The notes under the pieces: generated by a model | Told to the model about the DNA's origin: nothing | Database searches by the model: none | The model's input: the letters and a program-made list of their open reading frames with translations, nothing else | Shown here: positions 29,074 to 38,200 of the stretch, piece after piece | Layout: each line of letters opens with the position of its first letter | Numbering within the stretch: the stretch's first letter is position 1 | Source of the DNA: Streptomyces sp. SCSIO 75703 | GTDB taxonomy: Bacteria; Actinomycetota; Actinomycetes; Streptomycetales; Streptomycetaceae | Length of the DNA: 64,000 nucleotides | Reading direction: 5' to 3' | Assembly (NCBI RefSeq): GCF_036607905.1 | Contig: NZ_CP144555.1 | Coordinates: 62,001 to 126,000, forward strand | Translations under genes and position numbers: made by a program

Positions 29074-30449
29074 GCGGACCCATGGCCCTGGAGCCCGGCG
29101 GGCCCGGCGGGCCCGGCGGCACCCGGGAGGACGCCCTCTCGCCGCGGCTCGCCGACGCGCGCACCCTCACCCTGGCGCTGCCCGGCGGCGGTCCGCGACG
29201 CGAGGCGGTGGACCGGCTGGCCGCCGAGCTGTCCGACCGGATCGCGCCCGCCGTTCACCCCTACGAGGTGGCCGCGCTGCTGGAGTCGGAGGGGCTGACC
29301 GGGGAGACGGTCCGGGACCGCTACGGTCACCCCGACCTCTTCTCCCTCGCCGCGGCGCTCTTCGCCTCCGTGCCGCGCGCCCACCCCGAGCCGCCGCGCC
29401 CCGCCGACCCGTGGCGGCCCGACCACGTGCGCTGCGCGCTGCGCGGCGCGCTGTTCGCGCTCCCCGGACTGGCCTACGCGCTGGCGGGCCGGCTGCTGCC
29501 CTCCGACGGCGCGCTGCGGGCGCTGGTGGTGGCCGGGCTCGTCTCCTGGGCGTGGAACCAGGCACTGGGCCACCGCGCGTACCTGCGTCTGGCGGCCGGG
29601 AGCCGGGAGGCGGGCCGCACGCTGCTGAAGGGGGCGCCGCTCGGTGCCGCCGCGGCCTGTTCCGCCGGGGCCCTGCTCGCCGGGCCGGGACGGGTCGCGG
29701 GGGCGGTGGCGGTCCAGTCGGCGTACCTCGCGGCGGCCGGGGTGCTGCTGGTGCTGGGCCGGGAGCGGCTGCTGCTGGCGGCGCTGCTCCCGGTGGCGGC
29801 CGGTGCCGCCGCCCTGCCCTGGTGGGAGCCGGGGGACCCGGTGCGGGCGGGGCTGCCGCTGCTGTCGCTGGCCGGGGCGGTGGCCGCCGCGGGCCGGGCG
29901 CTGCGCGGCGCGCTCGCGGCGCCGCCGGTGCCGGGTGCGGACCGGCCGCGTCCGCTGACGTCGCTGCCGTACGGGCTGTTCGGGCTGGCCGCCGGGGTGC
30001 TGGTGCTGCTGGCGGGGCGTCACCAGCCCTGGTGGGTGGTGGTCCTGACGGTGAGCATGGGCCCGGCCGAGTGGCTGCTGTACCGGTGCCGGGGACTGAC
30101 CGTGGCCGCGTTGCGGGCCGCCCGGACCGTCGCCGGGTTCCGGCTGCGCGCGGGCGCCGTCCTCGCCGGCTGCCTGCTCTGCTACGTCGGCCCGCTGGTG
30201 CCGGCCGCGCTGCTGACCGGCGCCGATCCGCTCCTGTCGGCGGCGCTCGCGGCGACCCTGTGGACCGCGCTGCTGCTCCAGGCGTTCGGCGTGGCCTGGC
30301 CGCCGGCCCTGCTCTGCCTGGCGGCGGCCGGCGCCGCCGCCCCGACGGGCCCCGGTCCGCACGCGCTCGCCGCCGGCTGCGCGGTGGCCGCGCTCTGCCT
30401 CACCGGGGGCGCGCTGTGGCTGCTGGGGCGGCCCGCCGCCCATGCCTGA
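29070..30449 (+). CDS. Polytopic membrane protein, presumed exopolysaccharide export partner
   Basis: The protein has 459 aa. The cytosolic N-terminal part (about 1–125) contains PYEVAALLESEGLTGETVRDRYGHPDLFSLAAALF, a small helical module. About ten or more hydrophobic helices follow, from residue 128 to the end (RGALFALPGLAYALAGRLL ... ALCLTGGALWLLG). By position and length it could replace PelG (about 450 residues, 12 helices) as exporter, but no PelG or MOP-family sequence signature is evident. It is coupled to the PelF-like gene by ATGA. Function by context only. Confidence 0.7.
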   Translation: MSGPMALEPGGPGGPGGTREDALSPRLADARTLTLALPGGGPRREAVDRLAAELSDRIAPAVHPYEVAALLESEGLTGETVRDRYGHPDLFSLAAALFASVPRAHPEPPRPADPWRPDHVRCALRGALFALPGLAYALAGRLLPSDGALRALVVAGLVSWAWNQALGHRAYLRLAAGSREAGRTLLKGAPLGAAAACSAGALLAGPGRVAGAVAVQSAYLAAAGVLLVLGRERLLLAALLPVAAGAAALPWWEPGDPVRAGLPLLSLAGAVAAAGRALRGALAAPPVPGADRPRPLTSLPYGLFGLAAGVLVLLAGRHQPWWVVVLTVSMGPAEWLLYRCRGLTVAALRAARTVAGFRLRAGAVLAGCLLCYVGPLVPAALLTGADPLLSAALAATLWTALLLQAFGVAWPPALLCLAAAGAAAPTGPGPHALAAGCAVAALCLTGGALWLLGRPAAHA

Positions 30450-30527
30450 CCCCGCCGGCGCCGGCCGTCCGGCGACCCGTCACCGTCCCGCGCGGACCGC
30501 CGCGCACCCGACCGGAAGGACCCCCGC

Positions 30528-31529
30528 GTGACCACCGCACCGCTCGCCGCCGTCACCGGAGCCGAGGGCTTCATCGGCTCCCACCTCACCGAGGCGCTGG
30601 TCGCCTCGGGGCACCGGGTGAGGGCCATGGCCCAGTACAACTCCTTCTCCTCCTACGGCTGGCTGGAGACGCTCCCCGGCGACGTCCTGGACCAGGTCGA
30701 GATCGTCCTCGGGGACGTCCGCGACGCCGGGTCGGTCCGGCGGTTCGCCGAGGGCGCCGACTGCGTCTACCACCTGGCCGCCCTCATCGCCATCCCGTAC
30801 TCCTACCGGGCCCCGCACAGCTACGTGGACACGAACGTCACCGGCACGCTGAACGTGCTGGAGGCCGTGCGCGCCCTCGGCACGCCCCGGCTGGTGCACA
30901 CCTCGACCAGCGAGACCTACGGCACCGCGCGGACCGTGCCGATCACCGAGGAGCACCCGGTCCAGACCCAGTCGCCGTACGCGGCGTCCAAGGCGGGCGG
31001 GGACCGGCTCGCCGACTCCTACCACGCCAGCTTCGGCACCCCCGTGGTGACGCTGCGCCCCTTCAACACCTACGGCCCCCGGCAGTCGATGCGGGCCGTG
31101 ATCCCCACCGTGATCGGGCAGGTCGCCGCCGGGGAACGGGTCCTGACCCTGGGGGACCTGCGCCCCACCCGCGACTTCACCTACGCCGCCGACACCGTGC
31201 GGGCGTTCCTCGCGGTCGGCACCGCGCCGGCCGAGCGGGTGGTGGGCCGCGCCTTCAACGCCGGGACCGGCGGCGAGATCTCCGTCGGGGACCTGGTGGC
31301 GCTGATCGGCAAGGTGATGGGCACCGCGCTCGACGTCCGGGAGGACCCGGAACGGCTGCGGCCCGCCGCCTCCGAGGTGATGCGGCTGGTCGCGGACGCG
31401 AGCCGGCTGCGGGAGGCGACCGGGTGGCGTCCGGAGCACGATCTGGAGGAGGGCCTCGCCCACACGGTGGAGTTCTTCCGCGACCCGGCCCACCTCGCCC
31501 GGTACAAGACCGGCATCTACAACATCTGA
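30528..31529 (+). CDS. NAD-dependent sugar-nucleotide epimerase/dehydratase
   Basis: The protein has 333 aa, an extended SDR. The Rossmann motif is TGAEGFIGSHL, the active site TSTSETYG and YAASKAGGD (YxxxK), then LRPFNTYGPRQSMRAVIP. The sequence resembles both UDP-hexose 4-epimerases and LegB-type 4,6-dehydratases (MAQYNSFSSYGWLE, SYHASFG). In the fungal pathway Uge3 makes UDP-GalNAc; here a UDP-GlcNAc-to-UDP-GalNAc epimerase or a 4,6-dehydratase feeding the reductase at 32282 are the two options. GTG 30528 has GGAAGGA upstream. Confidence 0.85.
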   Translation: MTTAPLAAVTGAEGFIGSHLTEALVASGHRVRAMAQYNSFSSYGWLETLPGDVLDQVEIVLGDVRDAGSVRRFAEGADCVYHLAALIAIPYSYRAPHSYVDTNVTGTLNVLEAVRALGTPRLVHTSTSETYGTARTVPITEEHPVQTQSPYAASKAGGDRLADSYHASFGTPVVTLRPFNTYGPRQSMRAVIPTVIGQVAAGERVLTLGDLRPTRDFTYAADTVRAFLAVGTAPAERVVGRAFNAGTGGEISVGDLVALIGKVMGTALDVREDPERLRPAASEVMRLVADASRLREATGWRPEHDLEEGLAHTVEFFRDPAHLARYKTGIYNI

Positions 31530-31561
31530 CCACGACCGGCACGTCCACCGAGGGGAAACCC

Positions 31562-32275
31562 ATGCACGCAGTGATCCTGGCCGGAGGCAAGGGCGTCCGG
31601 CTGCGGCCCTACACCACCGCGCTGCCCAAGCCGCTGGTGCCCATCGGCGACCAGCACGCGATCCTGGAGATCGTGCTGCGCCAGCTCGCCGGGGCCGGAT
31701 TCACCGGCTGCACGCTCGCCATCGGCCATCTCGGGGAGATCATCCGCGCCTACGTCGGCGACGGCTCCCAGTGGGGGCTGCACGTCGACTACGCCACGGA
31801 GGAGAGCCCGCTCGGCACGATGGGGCCGCTGCTGACGATGCGCGAGCGGCTGCCGGAGTCCTTCCTGGTGATGAACGGCGACATCCTCACCGACCTCGAC
31901 TACGCCGACGTGCTGCGCCGGCACCGGGCGGTCGGCGCCCCGCTGACCATCGCCACCTACGCGCGCCGGGTGGACATCGACTTCGGGGTGCTCACCACCG
32001 ACGCGAACCGGGTGGTGGACTTCACCGAGAAGCCCAGCCTGGACTACCGGGTCTCGATGGGCGTCTACGGGCTGTCCCGGGCGACCCTGGAGGGGTACAC
32101 CGCCGGGCTCCCGCTCGGCTTCGACGAACTCGTGCTGGACCTGCTGCGCGCGGGTGATCCGCCGTACGCCTACGCCTTCGACGGGTACTGGCTCGACATC
32201 GGCCGGCCCGACGACTACGACCGGGCCAACGCCGAGTTCACCAGCCGCAAGTCCCTGCTGCTCAAGGGAGCCTGA
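31562..32275 (+). CDS. Sugar-phosphate nucleotidyltransferase
   Basis: The protein has 237 aa. The signature LAGGKGVRLRPYTTALPKPLVPIG is the nucleotide and activator loop of RmlA/ManC-type enzymes, and VMNGDILTDLDY is the metal-binding Asp motif. It lacks an acyltransferase or beta-helix tail, so it is a minimal transferase making an NDP-sugar from a sugar-1-phosphate. ATG 31562 has GAGGGGAAA upstream. It follows the epimerase by 32 bases and precedes the reductase by six. The nucleotide and sugar cannot be assigned from sequence. Confidence 0.9.
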   Translation: MHAVILAGGKGVRLRPYTTALPKPLVPIGDQHAILEIVLRQLAGAGFTGCTLAIGHLGEIIRAYVGDGSQWGLHVDYATEESPLGTMGPLLTMRERLPESFLVMNGDILTDLDYADVLRRHRAVGAPLTIATYARRVDIDFGVLTTDANRVVDFTEKPSLDYRVSMGVYGLSRATLEGYTAGLPLGFDELVLDLLRAGDPPYAYAFDGYWLDIGRPDDYDRANAEFTSRKSLLLKGA

Positions 32276-32281
32276 GCCGGT

Positions 32282-33208
32282 ATGCGCATCCTCGTCCTGG
32301 GCGCCGGCGGCCATCTCGGCGGCCACGTCGCCGCGCGGCTCGGCTCCCTGCCGGGCACCCGGGTCCTCACCGGGGGCCGCTCCGCGGGCTGCGACGTCCG
32401 CGCCGACCTCGCGGCCGACTCCCCGGACCGGCTCGCGCGGGCGCTGGCGACGGCGGCGCCGGACGCCGTCGTCAACTGCGCGGGCGCCACGGGCGGCGAC
32501 CCGGTGACGCTCGCGGAGGCCAACGCCCGCGGCCCGGCCGCGCTGTGCGCGGCCCTCGGCCGGGCGCTGCCCGCGGCCCGGCTGGTGCACCTCGGGTCCG
32601 CCGCCGAGTACGGTCCGGGCGCCCCGGGGGACCGCACCCCCGAGTCGGCGCCCACCCGCCCGCTCGCCCCGTACGGGGCGACGAAGCTGGCCGGGACGGT
32701 CGCGGTGACCTCCTCGGGCCTGGACGCCGTCGTCCTGCGGGTGGGCAACCCGGTGGGGCCGGGCGCCCCGCGCACCGGGCTGCCGGGCCGGGTCGCGGCG
32801 CTGCTGCGGGAGGCGGGCGACGGGCCGGACGCGGTGGTGCGGCTCGGCGACCTGTCCGCGTACCGGGACTTCGTCGACGTACGGGACGTGGCCCGCGCGG
32901 TGGAGGCCGCGGTGACGGCGCCCCGCCCGCTGCCGCCCGTCCTCAACGTCGGCGGCGGGCGGGCCGTACGGGTGCGCACCCTGGTCCGGGCGCTGGCGGA
33001 CACCGCGGGCTTCGCCGGGCGCGTCGAGGAGAGCGCGTCCGGCTCCGCCCGTTCGGAGCGGGTCTCCTGGCAGTGCTCCGACATCCGGGCCGCCCGGGAC
33101 GCCCTCGGCTGGCGGCCCGCGTACGGACTGCACGACTCGCTGGCCGCCCTGTGGGCCGCCGGCCCGCCCGAACCGACCCCCGCGCCCCGAAGCGAGGCCG
33201 CGCCGTGA
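32282..33208 (+). CDS. RmlD-like SDR sugar reductase/epimerase
   Basis: The protein has 308 aa. The N-terminal Rossmann pattern LVLGAGGHLGGHVAARLG, catalytic APYGATKLAG (YxxxK) and VLRVGNPVGPGAP resemble dTDP-4-dehydrorhamnose reductase and NAD-dependent epimerases. It may reduce or epimerise a 4-keto sugar nucleotide produced by the upstream SDR. ATG 32282 follows GGGAGCCTGAGCC. Its stop overlaps the next gene's GTG (GTGA). The presence of a reductase hints that the polymer contains a deoxy- or modified sugar besides hexosamine. Confidence 0.8.
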   Translation: MRILVLGAGGHLGGHVAARLGSLPGTRVLTGGRSAGCDVRADLAADSPDRLARALATAAPDAVVNCAGATGGDPVTLAEANARGPAALCAALGRALPAARLVHLGSAAEYGPGAPGDRTPESAPTRPLAPYGATKLAGTVAVTSSGLDAVVLRVGNPVGPGAPRTGLPGRVAALLREAGDGPDAVVRLGDLSAYRDFVDVRDVARAVEAAVTAPRPLPPVLNVGGGRAVRVRTLVRALADTAGFAGRVEESASGSARSERVSWQCSDIRAARDALGWRPAYGLHDSLAALWAAGPPEPTPAPRSEAAP

Positions 33209-33864
33209 GCCTGCTGATCCCGCTCTACGTCCACCCGGCCGAGGACCCCGGCGCCTGGCACCGGCTGATCCGGGCCGCCGACCGCACCTACGCCGTGGTG
33301 CTCAACCCGGCGAGCGGACCCGGTCCGCGGCCCGATCCGGCGTTCGCCGCGGCGGCCGGGGCGCTGCGCTCGGCCGGCGCCCGGCTGCTCGGCTACGTCG
33401 ACACGGACTACGGCACCCGCCCGGCGGCGGACATCGCGGAGGACGCCCGCCGGCACCGGGACTGGTACGCGGCCGACGGCTGCTTCCTGGACCGGGTCAG
33501 CGCCGCGGCGGCCGGACTGCCCGCGTGCCGGGCGCTGGTGCGGGCGCTGCGCCGGCGGGGCGCGGCGCCCGTGGTGCTGAACCCGGGCGTGCATCCCGCG
33601 CCGGGGTACGCCCGGATCGCCGACCTCCTCGTCACCTTCGAGGGCCCGTGGTCCGCGTACGTGTCGGCGTTCAGCAGACCGGCGTGGACCCTGCGTCATC
33701 CGCCGGAGCGGTTCTGCCACCTGGTGTACGGGGTGCCCGCGGCGCTGACCCCGCTCGCGGTGCGCACGGCGCGCGAGCGGGGCGCCGCGGTGTCGGGCCC
33801 GGTGACCGGTGAGCCGCCCAATCCGTGGGCGGCCCTGTCCCCCGCGCTGGCCGGGGAGCGGTGA
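33205..33864 (+). CDS. Spherulation-specific family 4 (Sph3/GH135-like) protein
   Basis: The protein has 219 aa: a TIM-barrel-like domain starting LLIPLYVHP. It has the conserved VLNPASGPGPRPD, LGYVDTDYGTR, and WYAADGCFLDR (acidic residues on strand ends), followed by VVLNPGVHPAPGYA and TFEGPW. These are the signature segments of spherulin-4/Sph3 proteins; Aspergillus Sph3 (GH135) cleaves N-acetylgalactosamine linkages of galactosaminogalactan and is required for its synthesis. No signal peptide is visible, unlike the fungal membrane-bound enzyme. It is coupled on both sides (GTGA before, TGATG after). Confidence 0.85.
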   Translation: MSLLIPLYVHPAEDPGAWHRLIRAADRTYAVVLNPASGPGPRPDPAFAAAAGALRSAGARLLGYVDTDYGTRPAADIAEDARRHRDWYAADGCFLDRVSAAAAGLPACRALVRALRRRGAAPVVLNPGVHPAPGYARIADLLVTFEGPWSAYVSAFSRPAWTLRHPPERFCHLVYGVPAALTPLAVRTARERGAAVSGPVTGEPPNPWAALSPALAGER

Positions 33865-34694
33865 TGGCGCGCGCGAGGTGGGCCGCGGCGGCCGTGGTGG
33901 CGGCCGTGGTGGCGGCCGTGGTGGCGGCCGTGGTGGCGGCCGGGTGCTCGGGCCCCGGCGACGGTGCGCGGGAGGCGGGCGCCGGCGGCGACGAGGGGCG
34001 GTGGCGGCCCCGTCCCGGCTCGGCGTGGCAGTGGCAGCTCGACGGCAGGGTCGACCCCTCCGCCGACGTGCCGGTCTACGACATCGACGGCTTCGAGAAC
34101 AGCGCGGCGGACGTGGCCCGGCTGCACCGCGACGGCCGCAAGGTCATCTGCTACGTCAACGTCGGCGCCTGGGAGGAGTTCCGGCCGGACCGGGACGACT
34201 TCCCCCGCGCGGTGCTGGGCCGGCCCAACGGCTGGGACGGGGAGCGCTGGCTCGACATCCGCCGGACCGACGTCCTGCGGCCGATCATGGAGCGGCGTTT
34301 CGACATGTGCCGGGACAAGGGCTTCGACGCGGTGGAACCGGACCTCGTGGACGCCTACGACGAGGACACCGGCTTCCCGCTGACCGCCGGCGACCAGCTC
34401 GTCTACAACCGGATGATCGCCCGGATCGCGCACGAGCGGGGGCTCGCGGTGGGCCTCAAGAACGACCTGCCGCAGATCCCCGAGCTGGTCGCCGACTTCG
34501 ACTTCGCCGTCAACGAGCAGTGCGCCGAGTTCGGCGAGTGCGAACTGCTCACCCCGTTCGTCGAGGCCGGCAAGGCGGTCTTCCACGTGGAGTACAGCGA
34601 GCGCACCGCCGACTTCTGCGCCCAGTCGCGGCGGCTGCGGCTCTCCTCCATGGTGAAGGAACCGGAGCTGGGGGTGTGGCGCGAGCCGTGCTGA
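33864..34694 (+). CDS. GH114 endo-alpha-1,4-polygalactosaminidase-like lipoprotein (Ega3-like)
   Basis: The protein has 276 aa. A signal of four AAVV blocks ends in the lipobox VVAAGCSG (Cys about residue 28), so it is membrane-anchored outside. The GH114 barrel (about 50–276) shows WQWQLDG, VYDIDGFEN, KVICYVNVGAWEE, RWLDIRR, GFDAVEPDLVD and VGLKNDLPQIPEL, with the catalytic Asp/Glu candidates in DIDGFE and EPDLVD. Ega3 of Aspergillus hydrolyses deacetylated alpha-1,4-galactosamine stretches. It is the last gene of the operon. The signal is encoded by a 12-base tandem repeat. Confidence 0.88.
   Translation: MARARWAAAAVVAAVVAAVVAAVVAAGCSGPGDGAREAGAGGDEGRWRPRPGSAWQWQLDGRVDPSADVPVYDIDGFENSAADVARLHRDGRKVICYVNVGAWEEFRPDRDDFPRAVLGRPNGWDGERWLDIRRTDVLRPIMERRFDMCRDKGFDAVEPDLVDAYDEDTGFPLTAGDQLVYNRMIARIAHERGLAVGLKNDLPQIPELVADFDFAVNEQCAEFGECELLTPFVEAGKAVFHVEYSERTADFCAQSRRLRLSSMVKEPELGVWREPC
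33888..33941 (+). repeat. 12-base tandem repeat inside the lipoprotein signal
   Basis: gcggccgtggtg is repeated four times plus gcggcc, encoding Ala-Ala-Val-Val blocks. Gain or loss of a unit keeps the frame and changes the hydrophobic length of the signal peptide. Confidence 0.95.
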
Positions 34695-34742
34695 GCGCGG
34701 GGCGCGGGCGGGCCGCCGCGGGCGGTGGGGCAGGATGGGCGC

Positions 34743-35069
34743 ATGAGCGTAGTCAAGATCAACGTACTGACCGTTCCGGCCGAGCAGCGCGAGACGCTGG
34801 AGAAGCGCTTCGCCTCCCGCGCCCACGCGGTGGAGAACTCCGACGGCTTCGAGTGGTTCGAGCTGCTGCGCCCGCTGGAGGGCACCGACACCTACCTCGT
34901 CTACACCCGCTGGCGCGACGAGGAGTCCTTCACCGCGTGGATGGAGGGCCCGATGCGGTCCTCGCACCAGGGCGGCGACGAGGGCGCCGAGCGGCCGAAG
35001 CCGGCGGCGAGCGGATCGACGCTGTGGTCCTTCGAGGTCGTGCAGCAGGCGGGCCCGGCGGCGGGCTGA
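34743..35069 (+). CDS. Antibiotic biosynthesis monooxygenase / MhuD-like heme-degrading protein
   Basis: The protein has 108 aa of ferredoxin-like ABM fold. Asn7 (VVKINVLTV), the Trp of FTAWMEG and the His of MRSSHQGG correspond to the Asn–Trp–His set of IsdG/MhuD heme-degrading monooxygenases. Heme iron release is therefore plausible; other ABM activities are not excluded. A CAGGAT hexamer six bases before ATG 34743 suggests a leaderless transcript. It follows the exopolysaccharide operon by 48 bases but probably has its own promoter. Confidence 0.75.
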   Translation: MSVVKINVLTVPAEQRETLEKRFASRAHAVENSDGFEWFELLRPLEGTDTYLVYTRWRDEESFTAWMEGPMRSSHQGGDEGAERPKPAASGSTLWSFEVVQQAGPAAG

Positions 35070-35097
35070 GCGGAGCCCGGCCCGGACCCGGGCGGAC

Positions 35098-35127
35098 GGT
35101 GCGGGGAGGAGCGCCCCTCCCCGCACC
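35098..35127. terminator. Bidirectional terminator between the MhuD-like gene and pyc
   Basis: GGTGCGGGGAGG (35098–35109) pairs perfectly with CCTCCCCGCACC (35116–35127) around a six-base loop, between convergent genes. Confidence 0.75.
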
Positions 35128-35295
35128 TCCGTGCCCGGCCGGGCTCGGCCGGGCCGTCTGTGCGCGGCGGCCGGGCCGGGCCCGGCGACCGCCCGGCCGC
35201 CGCCCGTGTCCGGCCGGGCCGCCGCGCGCGTGCCGGGGTCTTCCGTTTGGATCAGGCCGGACGCCGCGAGCCCGGCGTGATCGAAACGCGAGGGC

Positions 35296-38200
35296 CTAGT
35301 CGAGCCGGACCAGGAGGTCGCCGCCCTCCACCTGCTGGACGCGGTTGATGGCGAGCCGGGCCACCGTGCCGGCCTTGGGCGCGGTGATCGCGGCCTCCAT
35401 CTTCATCGCCTCGATGGTGGCCACCGTGGCGCCCGCCTCGACCCGGTCGCCCTCGGCGACGGCGAGGGTGACCACGCCCGCGAAGGGCGCCGCGACCTGT
35501 CCGGGGTCGGACCGGTCCGCCTTCTCGGTGGCCGGCACCTCGGAGGCCGCCGCCCGGTCGCGGACCTGGATGGGCCGCAGTTGGCCGTTCAGGGACGACA
35601 TCACCGTGCGCATGCCGCGCTCGTCGGCGTCGCCGACGGCCTGCAGTTCGATCAGCAGCCGCACGCCCTGCTCGAGGTCGACGGTGTACTCGGTGCCGGG
35701 GCGCAGTCCGTAGAAGAAGTCCTTGCTGTCCAGGACGCTGGTGTCGCCGTAGCTGCCCCGGTGGGACTCGAACTCGCGGGCCGGGCCGGGGAAGAGCAGC
35801 CGGTTGAGGGTGGCCCGGCGGTCCTTGGCGAGCCCGGCGCGGTCGTCGGCGCTCAGCTCCCGCACCGGCTTGGCCTCCCCGCGCCCGCGCAGCGCCTTGG
35901 TGCGGAACGGCTCGGGCCAGCCGCCCGGCGGGGTGCCCAGTTCGCCGCGGAGGAAGCCGACCACCGAGTCCGGGACGTCGAACCGGTCCGGCGACTCCTC
36001 GAAGTCCGCGGGCGCCACGCCGGCGCCGACCAGGTGCAGCGCGAGGTCGCCGACGACCTTCGAGGAGGGCGTGACCTTGACCAGCCGGCCGAGCATGCGG
36101 TCGGCGGCGGCGTACATCGCCTCGATCTCCTCGAAGCGGTCGCCGAGGCCGAGGGCGATCGCCTGGGTGCGCAGGTTGGAGAGCTGACCGCCGGGGATCT
36201 CGTGGTGGTAGACGCGGCCGGTGGGCGAGGCGAGTCCGGCCTCGAAGGGGGCGTAGACCTTGCGGACGCTCTCCCAGTAGGGCTCCAGGTCGCCGACGGC
36301 CTGGAGGTCGAGCCCGGTGGGCCGGTCGGTGTGGTCGGTGGCGGCCACGATCGCCGACAGGGACGGCTGGGAGGTGGTGCCCGCCATGGAGGCGACGGCA
36401 CCGTCGACGGCGTCCGCGCCGGCCTGCACGGCGGCGAGGTAGGTGGCGAGCTGTCCGCCGGTGGTGTCGTGGGTGTGCAGGTGCACCGGGAGGTCGAACT
36501 CGCGGCGCAGCGCCGACACGAGCGTCGCGGCGGCCGGTGCCCGCAGCAGGCCGGCCATGTCCTTCACGGCGAGGACGTGCGCGCCCGCCTCGACGATCCG
36601 CTCGGCCAGGCGCAGGTAGTAGTCGAGGGTGTAGAGCCGCTCGCCGGGGTCGGAGAGGTCGGCCGTGTAGCACAGGGCCACCTCGGCGACGGCGGTCCCG
36701 GTCTGCCGTACGGCGTCGATGGCGGGCCGCATCTGGTCGACGTCGTTGAGGGCGTCGAAGATGCGGAAGATGTCGATACCGGTGGCCGCCGCCTCCTCGA
36801 CGAAGGCGTCGGTGACCTCGGTGGGGTAGGGGGTGTAGCCCACGGTGTTCCGGCCGCGCAGCAGCATCTGGAGGCAGATGTTGGGCACCGCCTCACGCAG
36901 GGCGGCCAGCCGCTCCCACGGGTCCTCCGCGAGGAAGCGCAGGGCGACGTCGTAGGTGGCGCCGCCCCAGCACTCCAGTGAGAGGAGCTGGGGCAGGGTG
37001 TGGGCGACCGTGGGGGCGACGGCGAGCAGGTCCTTGGTGCGCACCCGGGTGGCGAGCAGCGACTGGTGGGCGTCGCGGAAGGTGGTGTCGGTGACGCCGA
37101 TGGCCGGCGACTCGCGCAGCAGGCGGGCGAAGCCCTCGGGGCCGAGTTCGGCCAGCCGCTGCCGGGAGCCGGCGGGCGGGGCGCCCTCCGGCGGGGCGGC
37201 CAGCTTGGTCAGCGGGTCGAGCAGCGCGGGCCGCTCGCCGTGCGGCTTGTTGACGGTGACGTCGGCGAGGTAGGTCAGGAGCTTGGTGCCGCGGTCGGCG
37301 GAGTGCCGGGCGGTCAGCAGGTGCGGGCGCCGCTCGATGAACGAGGTGGTGACCTGGCCGGCCCGGAAGTCGGGGTCGTCCAGCACGGCCTGGAGGAACG
37401 GGATGTTGGTGGCGACGCCGCGGATGCGGAACTCGGCGACCGCGCGCCGGGCGCGGCCCACCGCGGTGGCGAAGTCCCGGCCCCGGCAGGTGAGCTTGAC
37501 CAGCATCGAGTCGAAGTGGGCGCTGATCTCGGTGCCGGCGTGGGTGGTGCCGCCGTCCAGCCGGATGCCGGAGCCGCCCGGGGAGCGGTAGGCGCTGATG
37601 CGGCCGGTGTCGGGGCGGAAGCCGTTGGCGGGGTCCTCGGTGGTGATGCGGCACTGGAGGGCGGCGCCGCGCAGGGTGATGTTCTCCTGGACGAGGCCGA
37701 GGTCCGCGAGGCTCTCCCCGGCGGCGATGCGCAGTTGGGCCTGGACGAGGTCGACGTCGGTGACCTCCTCGGTGACCGTGTGCTCGACCTGGATGCGGGG
37801 GTTCATCTCGATGAAGACGTGCCGGCCCGAGCGGTCGACGAGGAACTCGACGGTGCCGGCGTTGCGGTAGCCGATCTGCCGGGCGAAGCGGACCGCGTCG
37901 GCGCAGATCCGGTCGCGCAGCTCCGGGTCGAGGTTGGGGGCGGGCGCCAGCTCGATCACCTTCTGGTGCCGGCGCTGCACCGAGCAGTCCCGCTCGTAGA
38001 GGTGGATCACGTCGCCCTGGCCGTCGGCGAGGATCTGCACCTCGATGTGGCGGGGCTCGACGACGGCCTTCTCCAGGAAGACGGTCGGGTCGCCGAAGGC
38101 GGACGCCGCCTCCCTCGACGCGGCCTCGACGGCCTCCCGGAGCTGGGCGGGCTCCTCGACGCGGCGCATGCCGCGCCCGCCGCCGCCCGCGACCGCCTTG

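Noticed and set aside
29070..30449. Direct assignment of the membrane protein as PelG
   Set aside because: Length and position fit, but I see no PelG-specific sequence, so only a contextual role is given.
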